The position numbers and the translations under genes are program-made. From Bacteroidota bacterium (GTDB lineage Bacteria > Bacteroidota > Bacteroidia > AKYH767-A > 2013-40CM-41-45), in NCBI GenBank assembly GCA_004295015.1, contig SHNE01000032.1:1-64000 (forward strand): 64,000 nucleotides of DNA, read 5' to 3'. Positions 16,601 to 24,549 of this stretch are shown here, in pieces. Below the pieces are notes generated by a model. The model did no database searches and was not told the origin of the DNA. It saw only the letters and a program-made list of their open reading frames with translations. Positions within the stretch are counted from its first letter, which is position 1; each line of letters begins with the position of its first letter.

Positions 16601-18139
16601 ACAATTATTTTTGATAATGCCGCAGTCAATCAAACTATTTCAGGTACTCTCACGGGAACAGATCGTTTTCCGAATCTGGTCATCACTAAAACCGGTGGTC
16701 AGGTATTGTTAAATAATGCAATTGATATTGGCGGAAATTTTACAACCAGCAACAGTACCAGTGTATTTAATAGCAATGGACAATATGTGAAACTTGCAGG
16801 TAATTTCAGTAATGCGAATGGTAATGCTACGTATTCAAACACCGGCACCCTTGGTACCTTGGAGTTTAATGGAACTGCCGCACAAAGTTATAACCAGGGC
16901 TCTTCAAATCTTGATTTAAATTTTGTGATTATGAATCACACCGGTCCCGGTTTGACATTGAATACATTTATGCGTATTAAATCTGTGACCGGATCTCTTA
17001 CTCTGACTGCAGGTAAAATTATTACCGCTGCAAATGAAGTTGTCGTGTTCAACAGAACTCCTGCTGCTGTTACCGTTGGCAATGCATCAAGTTATGTGGA
17101 AGGTTTTTTACGCCGCTATATTAATTCCACAGGCTCTTATGATTTTCCGGTTGGGCAATCGATTCGTGGCTACGAACGAGCCAATATAAATTTGAATTCC
17201 AATACTAACATTGATAATTTACTTTCCAGTTTTGTGACGTATGCAGCAGTGCCGGGGCCATTGGGCTTGTCAGAATGCCTTGCCACCTATAATCTTAATG
17301 CTCTCGATGATGGGAAATGGATTATCAATGCATATAATACTTCGTCAGCGCAAATTTCAGGCAATGCAGTCTATAATATGACTTTATATAACAGAGTGGG
17401 AAGTTACACCAATGCAGGTGGCGCCAACGGGTGGACCATCATGAAAGATCCTGCCGGTTCAGGTGCATGGGGATTGGATGGGATGTGTGTGGCCGCTTCA
17501 ACTGTCAATCAGGTAATGCGCACCGCGATGACCGGCTTCTCACATTTTGGTACAGCTCAGTCGACGGTACCTTTACCCATTGAACTGTTGAGTTTTGATG
17601 GCTTTGAAGACAATGGTAAGAATTTTATTTTTTGGAAAACAGCAACGGAAATTAATAATGATTATTTCCTGCTGATGCATTCTGTAGATGGAAATCTATT
17701 CCGGAAGCTCGAAAGGATTAAAGGAGCAGGAAACAGCACCCATGATATTGAATATTCATATATTCATGCTAATCCTTCGCCAGGACATAATTATTATCAG
17801 TTATTACAAGTGGATTACGATGGCAGCAATGCTTCTTCCGAAATCATAGTTGTGAGAAACGGTGGATTTAAAAGGGCTGTCCAATATGTATATCCTAATC
17901 CAAGTGCCGGAGAAGTCTCTATTCAATTGAGTCAGGGATTTGCACAGGAGTATGATATAGAAGTTTTGGACCTTTTAGGTAAGCAGGTCTATTCCATTCG
18001 TAAATTAGTTGAAAAGAACAAGTCAATTCTTACTTTAAACATTAAACATCTCAGTAAGGGGATTTATTTTTTACGAGTCCGACAGACAGGAACGGATGAC
18101 TATTCATTGCACAGATTTGTTCTTGATTCCGGCAGATAG
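13673..18139 (+). CDS. T9SS-secreted CUB-domain adhesin, type A sorting domain
   Basis: The protein has 1488 aa. The signal peptide is at about residues 1-35 (AEVAVSQ). Modules in order: a MAM/jelly-roll-like domain (40-210), an Fn3-like domain (215-310), a CUB domain (about 315-425, with cysteines and the LESCCDYLRIYNG signature), two PPC-like carbohydrate- or peptide-binding domains (440-700), further beta-sandwiches, then a pectate-lyase-like or beta-helical stretch near 930-1150. It ends with a type A tail: YVYPNPSAGE, LDLLGKQVY, LSKGIYFLRVR. This indicates export by T9SS and exposure at the cell surface, where it could bind polymers or cells. It probably forms a transcription unit with the small exported protein 12 bp upstream. 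Confidence 0.85.
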   Translation: MNTKKHIRLSELVQTCFRLLLFFIVLIHAEVAVSQTTLISPTVNNGGFESGAAGWNIVNASQTNQWFVGTASVCSGVQAAFVGTASTNNTYTNTVTSTVYIYRDITFPAGQTYINLTFDFKGQGESTYDYMRVFLISTATTPVAGTVLATGQIGSTYYNLVGSCTNYSVIIPASAAGTTQRLVFMWRNDASLGSNPPATIDNVTIISSLPPPPNCAGIVSPANAATGLCTSGNVFNWTAPGSGGTPSGYKLFFGTNFPPTNIVNGTNLGNVLTYTPPALSANTTYYWQVVPTNAVGDATSCTVWSFMTGSACVLQGTGTVSTCSATFFDSGGPTANYSNSESSIRTICPSAAGQYVQVIFNSFNLESCCDYLRIYNGNSTAAPLLGTFAGTNLPCNITSSAANGCLTFQFYSDGSVNYFGWDATISCVASPGSSLPGSVCSTAPVVTSPYSATGHNTACYGNDYSNASIGSCGTLYESGEDRVYAYSASGPECLNVTLTNASTTYIGFQVYSGCPGTAGAICIGSKGGSTPLSGSFAIPSAGIYYIVVDTWASPSSASYDISILSSGSTPANDLPCNASPLPLNVNTAGTNSCAGGASEPAVPSCWSSGTLNTVWYSVVIPSSGRIRIRTTLGTLSNTQIALYSGPCTAPAFVACNLNAPACGSSSYTNSELVATGLSAGSTYFIRVDGSGDLTGTFDVMVVDDLVGFPPSLGQECVSPSPVCTQSVLVGNPGYQAYGNNCDFQGGGGNCLSSGERGSAWYSIPINANGNLTFDLIPNDWAGAPSTTATDYDFAIWKITGAGATSCASIASGAAPVRCNYNYLGLTGLNGAAAGTSPAAYPGFGSAYEAALPVLSGEVYVLVISNFSNSTSGFTLNFGTGSPIAYTGSASSVVWTGGTNTQWAIPTNWGGCNSPVCGVSATVAPSSFNQPTLVAGHHYVKDLTINTGSTLTLQAGAILHICGNYLNQGSLNANPASTIIFDNAAVNQTISGTLTGTDRFPNLVITKTGGQVLLNNAIDIGGNFTTSNSTSVFNSNGQYVKLAGNFSNANGNATYSNTGTLGTLEFNGTAAQSYNQGSSNLDLNFVIMNHTGPGLTLNTFMRIKSVTGSLTLTAGKIITAANEVVVFNRTPAAVTVGNASSYVEGFLRRYINSTGSYDFPVGQSIRGYERANINLNSNTNIDNLLSSFVTYAAVPGPLGLSECLATYNLNALDDGKWIINAYNTSSAQISGNAVYNMTLYNRVGSYTNAGGANGWTIMKDPAGSGAWGLDGMCVAASTVNQVMRTAMTGFSHFGTAQSTVPLPIELLSFDGFEDNGKNFIFWKTATEINNDYFLLMHSVDGNLFRKLERIKGAGNSTHDIEYSYIHANPSPGHNYYQLLQVDYDGSNASSEIIVVRNGGFKRAVQYVYPNPSAGEVSIQLSQGFAQEYDIEVLDLLGKQVYSIRKLVEKNKSILTLNIKHLSKGIYFLRVRQTGTDDYSLHRFVLDSGR

Positions 18140-18167
18140 TGCTTGAAATTTGAAACCAGACGTTTTT

Positions 18168-18773
18168 TTAAACGGTTTTCTCTTCGTTTAATTCCACCAC
18201 TCCTCCGGTTACTGAATATTTCATTGCTTCACCGGAACTGATCTGTTGTATCATTTTTACTTTGCTGCGCTTCACCATGTATAACTGCCCGGCAAAATTA
18301 TACGACTGTGGAACGTACACGGAAACATATTCAGAGCCCAGCTCGAATTTTGCCAGTTCTTCATCGGTGAGAAAGCCAATAATCCATACGTCTTCCGAAA
18401 ACACATTAACTATTACGGCCTTGTCGAATTTTTTTTTGTCCCCGGTAAATGCACCAAAAAAATCCTTTACTGAAGTGTATATAAATTTTACGCCCGGTGT
18501 CCTCTCAAGCCAGTAATCAAAGAAGCGAAGTAAGCTGCTCATTAAAAAGTTAGAGCTTAGCCATCCAATGAAGATTACAAAGCCAATGATAATCAGAAAA
18601 CCCAGGCCTCGAATGTTTACCAACGGTCTTAATATTCCATCTATCTTTTCGAACAACCAGTACAATAAAAACCCGGTAATTGTTATTGGTGCGAGTATAA
18701 GAAGGCCCTGAAGGAAAAACTGTAGTATGATCCGATAGCTGAATTTCCCAGGTGATTGTTTTTGATTTTCCAT
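18168..18773 (-). CDS. DUF502 family membrane protein
   Basis: This 201-aa inner-membrane protein has two helices: residues 17-42 (LQGLLILAPITITGFLLYWLF) and 55-78 (GLGFLIIIGFVIFIGWLSSNF). The family signature follows: PGVKFIYTSVKDFFGAF, VNVFSEDVWIIGFLTDEE and VYVPQSYNFAGQLYMVKRSKV. DUF502 proteins are widespread and of unknown role; family members contain a C-terminal soluble beta domain, as seen here at 100-190. It lies 28 bp from the convergent CUB adhesin gene and 75 bp after the start of the upstream minus-strand gene, so it may be the last gene of a minus-strand group. Confidence 0.93.
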   Translation of the reverse strand: MENQKQSPGKFSYRIILQFFLQGLLILAPITITGFLLYWLFEKIDGILRPLVNIRGLGFLIIIGFVIFIGWLSSNFLMSSLLRFFDYWLERTPGVKFIYTSVKDFFGAFTGDKKKFDKAVIVNVFSEDVWIIGFLTDEELAKFELGSEYVSVYVPQSYNFAGQLYMVKRSKVKMIQQISSGEAMKYSVTGGVVELNEEKTV

Positions 18774-18847
18774 TTTTTTGTGATAGGTTTTTCTCCCGGA
18801 TATTTGAGTTTAGTAGATTGGAATAAAGTATATGTCAGGGTTTGCTT

Positions 18848-19669
18848 TCAGCGTTTGATCAGTTTGTTTTGTACACTGATGCCGTCATGATAGCAGGTGT
18901 GCATAAAATATATTCCTTCCGGTAACTGTGATAAATCAAAGATGGTTTTCCCTGCTTTTATTTTAGATTCAAACACCTGCTGACCTTTCACATTCAATAT
19001 CTTTATTTCTGCAGCAGATGCAGCAGTATTATTTACTTGCAATCGATCTATTACAGGATTAGGTGAAAGTTTTATTTTCCTGTCTTCTGTTTCACTGATA
19101 CTGTTGATGGTGCAGAAGTATTCATAGCTTGTAATTTCTGAACAGCCACCAACATAGGTTGATGTTCGATCTGCAATTGTACCCGGCTGAGTCAATATGA
19201 ATTGTATGGATGGGCATGTAAAACAACCGGCTATTATATTTACGGAGGGTTGGATGTTGAATAATGTTGAGGTTTCTTCCGGGTTAATGGCCAGACTTAT
19301 TGTGTCTCCCGGGCAATTTAGAAAGGTACCTGTCCAATGGAAGAAGCATGTGTCAAACACCTCTACTACGATGGAACTTGAATCAAGTATGCCTGATAAT
19401 GTATCTTCTGCTATAAGTTTAATTTCCTGCAGGTCGTAACAAGCTTCCTGTAAGACCACATTCGTATCTCTTGCTTGGGAATAGTGGGTGCCTTCAATCA
19501 ACCATTCAAATTTGTTGGCACCTGTGCTTGTATTATTCAATTGAACAGAGGTGCCACTGCATACATTGTATCTGTCGACTGTAAAGCTTGCAATTACCTG
19601 AGAAAAACCGTCAATACAAGAGAAAGTAAGAAGCAAAAAAATTACATGTCGAATAATCAATCGTTTCAT
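18848..19669 (-). CDS. Small T9SS-secreted protein with PKD-like domain
   Basis: This 273-aa protein has a signal peptide (residues 1-23, IDGFSQ). A PKD/Ig-like domain follows at about 28-108, where the cysteine and NNTSTGANKFEWLIEG match the usual strand pattern. A cysteine-rich middle (110-195) holds the CPGDTIS and CFTCPSIQF segments. The type A tail covers residues 200-273: LSPNPVIDRL, ILNVKGQQVF, LPEGIYFMHT and a basic end. It is predicted to be exported through T9SS. I see no enzyme motif. Confidence 0.82.
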   Translation of the reverse strand: MKRLIIRHVIFLLLTFSCIDGFSQVIASFTVDRYNVCSGTSVQLNNTSTGANKFEWLIEGTHYSQARDTNVVLQEACYDLQEIKLIAEDTLSGILDSSSIVVEVFDTCFFHWTGTFLNCPGDTISLAINPEETSTLFNIQPSVNIIAGCFTCPSIQFILTQPGTIADRTSTYVGGCSEITSYEYFCTINSISETEDRKIKLSPNPVIDRLQVNNTAASAAEIKILNVKGQQVFESKIKAGKTIFDLSQLPEGIYFMHTCYHDGISVQNKLIKR

Positions 19670-19752
19670 TGAGTCGAATAAATTGAAAGCAAAATTACGA
19701 GTAAATTCTTTCGTCCGCGTTAAAATGTTCTTTAATTTATGTTAAAGTAGTT

Positions 19753-20490
19753 CTATGTCAGTGTTTTTAGAACTTCCTTCTCAATATCTGCAATAGAATC
19801 CGAGAGTTGTGCGAATGAATCAATAACATAGTACTCTTCCTGGATGATGTCAGTTCGGAAATCATGCTGCATAATTTCTGAAACATTGTATGCCTTTTTT
19901 GTTGATTCAGGATTTAATGCATGTTTTGTCTCGCTCATAGAGGAAAGAATACCTGCTCCGTAAAATTTAATTTCACCTGAATCAAGTACCAATCCAAACT
20001 CAATAGTAAACCAGTAAAGACGCTGCAACATGATGATCAATTGTGGATTATGAATGTTCTTCATGGCAATGTCCCCCATCGCTTTAAAGAAAGTTACGTA
20101 ATCCGGATTGCTCAATAATGGAGCATGGCCGAATACATCATGAAACATGTCGGGTTCTTCAATATAATCCAATTCCGAAAAATTTCGTAGCCAGCATGTG
20201 GCGGTAAATGTTTTCTTTGACAGTAAATTAAAAAATTTATCAGCAGGGCTAATACAGGGAACAGTCGTTAGTTGCCATCCTGTTAGATTCTTTAACCGAA
20301 TATTAACTTCTTGAAAATCCGGGATACGTTCTGCAGTAAAACCAATTTTCTCCAATGCGATAATATAATCTTTGGAAGCATGTTTTTCTATCAATTCATA
20401 TTGTCTGTTGAACAGGGTTTTCCATACCTTAAAGTCTTCCGGAGTGTAGTTGGCATACACCTGTTGTTCGGGTCTGTTTCTTTCGGTCAT
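19753..20490 (-). CDS. phhA: Aromatic amino acid hydroxylase, probable phenylalanine 4-monooxygenase
   Basis: This 245-aa enzyme would hydroxylate phenylalanine to tyrosine with tetrahydropterin, O2 and non-heme iron. The iron ligands H117 and H122 (FHDVFGHAPLL) and E164 (YWFTIEFGLV) are all present, as is the SSMSETKHAL segment. Its length fits the single-domain bacterial form without an ACT regulatory domain. Tyrosine or tryptophan preference cannot be excluded from sequence. It starts 44 bp after the helicase gene on the same strand, so they are probably cotranscribed. The start at 20490 gives the usual short leader before the Q-x-Y-x-x-Y-T-x-E-D motif. Confidence 0.92.
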   Translation of the reverse strand: MTERNRPEQQVYANYTPEDFKVWKTLFNRQYELIEKHASKDYIIALEKIGFTAERIPDFQEVNIRLKNLTGWQLTTVPCISPADKFFNLLSKKTFTATCWLRNFSELDYIEEPDMFHDVFGHAPLLSNPDYVTFFKAMGDIAMKNIHNPQLIIMLQRLYWFTIEFGLVLDSGEIKFYGAGILSSMSETKHALNPESTKKAYNVSEIMQHDFRTDIIQEEYYVIDSFAQLSDSIADIEKEVLKTLT

Positions 20491-20534
20491 ATTCTTGTTT
20501 ACTATTTTTCTGCCGTACTGGATTTGTTATTCCT

Positions 20535-21863
20535 CTAACGCGCAATTTGAATTTTCGCCTTTGCTCCCTTTATTTTTTCCGACTCTACCATTTTTATCAG
20601 AGATTTAATTTTATCTCTTCTAACAGCTACATAAGAGAAATAATCTTTCACTTCTATAAGGCCAATTTCATTTTGTTCCAGTTGACCTTTTTTCGATAGA
20701 AATCCTACCAGATCAATTTTATTAACCTTGTCTTTTTTTCCTTTTCCGACAAACAGAGTTTCCCATTCCGGTGCGGAAGGAAGTGGCATTTCCTTTAGGT
20801 CCAGTACTTCGGGTTTCGGGTTAATATAGGGTGGAATAGTTTCGGTCTTGTTCAATAGTAGTATTGCTGTTCCTTCTGCTTTCATTCTTGCGGTACGACC
20901 ATTGCGGTGAACAAATGCATCTTCTGTCATAGCAAGCTGAAAATGGATGATGAATTTAATTTCCGGAATATCAAGTCCGCGCGCGGCTAAATCTGTAGCA
21001 ATGAGTATTCGCGTACTGCCATTCCTGAATTTTGCCAGTGTCTTCTCCCTGTCTACTTGTTCAAGTCCTCCATGAAAATAATCATGGATAATATTTTTTT
21101 TTTCCAAATAAGCACTCAGTCTCTCCACAGCATCACGGTGATTACAAAATACCAGACAAGGTTCATCTGCAATGTTACATAGTAATTTTAGGAGGCATGC
21201 CAGCTTTTCCTTGTCAAGGCATTGGACTTGTTGCAGTCGAAGTAAATTATTTCCGATACTCTCAGATTGGTATTTTAGTTTTATTGGATTGTTGATCCCA
21301 ACGAAGACGGGAATTGCTTCTCCTTCTGTAGCTGAAGTCAGGATCTTCTTATTTACTGCCTTGAGGTTTCCGATGATATATTCCATCTCTTCATCAAAGC
21401 CCATTTCAAGAGACTTGTCAAATTCATCCAAGACTAAAGTTTGAACCCGGCTAACATTGACATGACCTCTGCTAATATGGTCTGCGAGTCTTCCGGGTGT
21501 TGCAATAACGATGTCGGGAAATTGTGATAAGCTGTTTTTTTCAACTTGTACGGAATGACCACCATAACAACAAGTAACAGAAAATGATGTTTTCATTTGT
21601 CTGACTACCGATTCAATTTGCAAAGCAAGCTCACGTGTCGGAACAAGTATTACAGCTTGTACATACTTTGCGCCATACTCCAATCTGGATATAAGGGCCA
21701 ACAAAAAAGCAAGTGTTTTCCCTGTTCCTGTCGGTGAAATTAGAAACAGGTCTTTTTTCAGCTTGACTGCTTCAAGTGCGGCGAGTTGAATTTCGTTCAG
21801 AGAATCAATATTTAAATTCTTGATAATTGACTCGAGGCTGTATTTTTTGATTTCTTTATTCAT
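20535..21863 (-). CDS. DbpA-like DEAD-box RNA helicase
   Basis: I place the start at the ATG at 21863, giving 442 aa; six upstream codons to 21881 are possible but less natural. Motifs: Q region (SLNEIQ), Walker A SPTGTGKT at 43-50, PTRELA at 74-79, motif II DEFD at 146-149 in place of DEAD, SAT at 177-179, and HRNGRTAR at 319-326. The C-terminal ~75 residues match the DbpA RNA-binding domain, which in E. coli DbpA binds a 23S rRNA hairpin, so a role in ribosome assembly is likely. DEFD is my recollection of the usual form in Bacteroidota relatives. The hydroxylase gene follows 44 bp downstream. Confidence 0.92.
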   Translation of the reverse strand: MNKEIKKYSLESIIKNLNIDSLNEIQLAALEAVKLKKDLFLISPTGTGKTLAFLLALISRLEYGAKYVQAVILVPTRELALQIESVVRQMKTSFSVTCCYGGHSVQVEKNSLSQFPDIVIATPGRLADHISRGHVNVSRVQTLVLDEFDKSLEMGFDEEMEYIIGNLKAVNKKILTSATEGEAIPVFVGINNPIKLKYQSESIGNNLLRLQQVQCLDKEKLACLLKLLCNIADEPCLVFCNHRDAVERLSAYLEKKNIIHDYFHGGLEQVDREKTLAKFRNGSTRILIATDLAARGLDIPEIKFIIHFQLAMTEDAFVHRNGRTARMKAEGTAILLLNKTETIPPYINPKPEVLDLKEMPLPSAPEWETLFVGKGKKDKVNKIDLVGFLSKKGQLEQNEIGLIEVKDYFSYVAVRRDKIKSLIKMVESEKIKGAKAKIQIAR

Positions 21864-22344
21864 GGCGTAGTTTTGCCTCATTTACACACTTGTCTTGGCG
21901 GATGGCATAGGCTTGCCCGGGGGAAGGTGAGTTTGTAAAATCAGGTTTTATTGGTTTCACTTCCGGAGACTCAATAATTTTTTTGCACAAGGTAAGGTAT
22001 TTAACTGCGTATTCCGGGTTTCATCCGAGGCTGAAATCATGTAGAATAGGCTAAGCATTCAGATAATATGTCGGAATTGGGCACTGACCTGAATTTTCAT
22101 GCTTAGGCCAGTCATACCCTCGCCGGGAGGGGTTTTGGTAAAAATGTTAAGGAGATCAGTGCGTTGTGCCAAGAATGATCTAAAGCAGATGGCAGATTTT
22201 AAATGAGTTTAGTCATGCTTTATAATTGGCATCAAATTTATTTATCTTTGCAGTTCGGTGGCATAAGAATATGCAGCATCTTAAAAATTTCTGATGCAGA
22301 AAAAAATAAAATATATGACAATCATCTATCTGAAAAAAATCGCT
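21864..22344. other. Divergent intergenic region
   Basis: This is 481 bp between divergent genes. The only clear signal is the promoter at 22219-22250 for the exported protein. A short GC-rich stretch near 22120-22135 could form a weak hairpin. I see no gene; the frame from 22203 is probably not coding. Confidence 0.5.
22219..22250 (+). promoter_or_regulatory. Bacteroidota-type promoter
   Basis: TTTA (22219-22222), a 20-nt spacer and TATCTTTG (22243-22250) match TTTG-N20-TAnnTTTG with one mismatch. It implies a leader of about 90 nt before the ATG at 22345. Confidence 0.6.
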
Positions 22345-23169
22345 ATGAAAAAAGTTATCGTTTTATCATTTTTAATTATAGGCATTTGTTCCGGAATTAA
22401 TGCTCAGGAAAGTAAATCATATGCCAAGGTATATTACAAAGCTGTTTCTGCTGATGCCGGTCCTGTAACCGTTAGTATAGAAGATGGCGTTGCCACTGAA
22501 GCGTATATTAAATTTAAATTGCGCGTAAGAAATACTACTTCGGATTATATTCTTGTCAGCACAGACAACATTATAATTAAGTCCAATGGCCAGGAGTATA
22601 AAAATCTGGAAAGAGATTTATTAATTGGCCCCAACGATGATGATTCCAGAGTCATTGACATCAAGGGTAGCGGCTTGCGATTTGATAAGTTTACCATTGA
22701 GTTAAAAGGCTTTTCCAGAATCCCGGCTGCTTCCGGAGAAGTTAAAGCAGAGAACTTCAAGCTCCCCATCGTAAAGAATGAATTTACAGCGGGGCCTTTT
22801 AAGCTCATCCAACTGAAATCTACAAAGAAGACTGATGATGTAGTTGTAAAATTTTCGGTTGATTATAATGGTGATCAGATTGGAATTGTACATCCCGGAC
22901 AAGTTACTCTCCTCACGCCGAAGGGAACTGAGTTTGCAAATATGGCACCTCGGGGACAACGAAAACCAATGCTTCTTAAAAAGGGGCAGAATAATACCTT
23001 TGTTGTGCTGTGGAAAGATATTCCCGTTTCCAACGGTGACATGCAAACCGCTAATATAGAGCTGGTCTGGCATGATTGTTTTCGTAATACAGTTTCTGCC
23101 CCTTTTTCTTTACCTGATATAGAAGTAGAGTTTGATAAGGGATTATCCGATGCAAAGAATAAGCGTTGA
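22345..23169 (+). CDS. Exported protein of unknown function
   Basis: I place the start at ATG 22345 because a signal peptide (KKVIVLSFLIIGICSGINAQ) begins there; an in-frame ATG at 22294 would add 17 residues. The mature protein (about 254 aa) is a beta-rich soluble domain with alternating strands (YIKFKLRVRNTTSDYILV, VVVKFSVDYNGDQIGIVHPG, FVVLWKDIPV) and only one cysteine (CFRNT). It looks like two tandem immunoglobulin-like beta-sandwiches, but no named family is apparent to me. There is no T9SS tail, so it is probably periplasmic. The ndh gene follows 54 bp later and may share its promoter. Confidence 0.72.
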   Translation: MKKVIVLSFLIIGICSGINAQESKSYAKVYYKAVSADAGPVTVSIEDGVATEAYIKFKLRVRNTTSDYILVSTDNIIIKSNGQEYKNLERDLLIGPNDDDSRVIDIKGSGLRFDKFTIELKGFSRIPAASGEVKAENFKLPIVKNEFTAGPFKLIQLKSTKKTDDVVVKFSVDYNGDQIGIVHPGQVTLLTPKGTEFANMAPRGQRKPMLLKKGQNNTFVVLWKDIPVSNGDMQTANIELVWHDCFRNTVSAPFSLPDIEVEFDKGLSDAKNKR

Positions 23170-23223
23170 TGTTCTATTGTGTTAGATTTGTCTGTTCGGA
23201 ATCTCCTTCTTATTTTTCATTAA

Positions 23224-24480
23224 ATGGCTCTGAAGAAAAAAGTAATCGTTGTTGGAGGAGGTTTCGCCGGGATTCAGTTCATCAGACATCTTGACGAAAC
23301 TATTTTCGAGGTACTGTTGATTGATAAATTAAATCATCACCAGTTTCAACCTTTGTTTTATCAGGTAGCCACCTCTCAAATTGAACCTTCAAGCATTTCT
23401 TTTCCCTTGAGAAATATTTTCAAGACTAAAAAGAATGTTCAGGTAAGGCTCGCCGAAGTTTTTAGTGTTTTAGGAAGTCAAAACAAAATCATTACATCGA
23501 TTGGTGAATTTGAGTATGACTATTTAATTATTGCAATTGGTTGCAAGACAAATTTTTATGGTAATTCCAATATTGAAGAGAATTCCTTTACTCTCAAAAC
23601 CACCTATGATGCGATATCAGTTCGTAATCATATCATCCTCACTTTTGAAAAAATCATTTCAGCCACGGAGGAAGAAAAAGAATCATTGCTGAATCTGGTT
23701 ATTGTAGGTGCAGGGCCAACCGGCGTTGAGTTATCCGGTGCTTTTGCAGAGATCAAAAGAAATATTCTCCCAAAGGATTATCCCGGAATTGATTTCTCGA
23801 GGTTTAAAATAGTTCTCGTGGAAGGAAGTAAGAACACCCTGAATGCGATGAGTGAAAATTCAAGAACTGCTTCTAAAAAATATCTTGAGCAGATGGGTGT
23901 TAAAATCTATACAGAAACGTATGTAAAAAATTATGATGGTGAAACGCTGACCTTTCAGGATGGAAGAACTGTTAAAAGTAAAACAGTTATTTGGGCAGCA
24001 GGTGTAACAGGAAATACCCTGGAGAGCATACCGCCGGAAAGTCTAATGCCGGGTAATCGAATCAAAGTGGATAGAATTAATAGGGTATCTTGGGCAGATA
24101 ACATTTTTGCTTTAGGTGATATTGCTTATATGGAAACACCTCTTTATCCCAAAGGGCATCCGCAGGTTGCAAACGTAGCCATTAATCAGGCTAAGAAACT
24201 TGCTAAGAATTTAAAATGTATAGTGATGATGAGGCCGTTGAAGGATTTTGAATACAAAGATCGGGGTTCCATGGCAACAATTGGAACGCATAAGGCTGTT
24301 GTTGATTTACCATTCGTTAAATTCAACGGGTACTTTGCCTGGGTTATCTGGATGTTCCTTCACCTTATGCTGATTCTGAGCGTTAAGAACAGACTTATTA
24401 TCTTTATCAATTGGGCCTGGGCTTATATCAGTAAGGATACATCGCTTCGGCTTATTTTGACACAGAATAAAAAAAAATAA
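23224..24480 (+). CDS. ndh: Type II NADH dehydrogenase (NDH-2)
   Basis: This 418-aa flavoprotein would oxidise NADH and reduce the quinone pool without proton pumping. The FAD-binding GGGFAG is at residues 11-16 and the NADH-binding VGAGPTGVE at 161-169. The FAD-contact motif ALGDIA is at 296-301. The HQFQPLFYQVATSQ segment near 39-52 is typical of NDH-2. The C-terminus (about 345-418) has hydrophobic amphipathic helices that tie the protein to the inner membrane, ending in a lysine run. Length is normal. It is convergent with the LamG/phosphoesterase gene 70 bp away; only a weak hairpin lies between. Confidence 0.93.
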   Translation: MALKKKVIVVGGGFAGIQFIRHLDETIFEVLLIDKLNHHQFQPLFYQVATSQIEPSSISFPLRNIFKTKKNVQVRLAEVFSVLGSQNKIITSIGEFEYDYLIIAIGCKTNFYGNSNIEENSFTLKTTYDAISVRNHIILTFEKIISATEEEKESLLNLVIVGAGPTGVELSGAFAEIKRNILPKDYPGIDFSRFKIVLVEGSKNTLNAMSENSRTASKKYLEQMGVKIYTETYVKNYDGETLTFQDGRTVKSKTVIWAAGVTGNTLESIPPESLMPGNRIKVDRINRVSWADNIFALGDIAYMETPLYPKGHPQVANVAINQAKKLAKNLKCIVMMRPLKDFEYKDRGSMATIGTHKAVVDLPFVKFNGYFAWVIWMFLHLMLILSVKNRLIIFINWAWAYISKDTSLRLILTQNKKK

Positions 24481-24549
24481 TTTGAAAGCGGGGAGATGAA
24501 TGTTGAATTTCTACTTCAACTTGATTTTCCAATAACAGTCCCGGAAAAA

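Noticed and set aside
22203..22400. Open frame overlapping the start of the exported protein
   Set aside because: It overlaps the better supported gene in another frame and covers its promoter.
24495..24525. Possible terminator between ndh and the LamG/phosphoesterase gene
   Set aside because: Only a 6-bp stem (gttgaa / ttcaac) with no T run; too weak.
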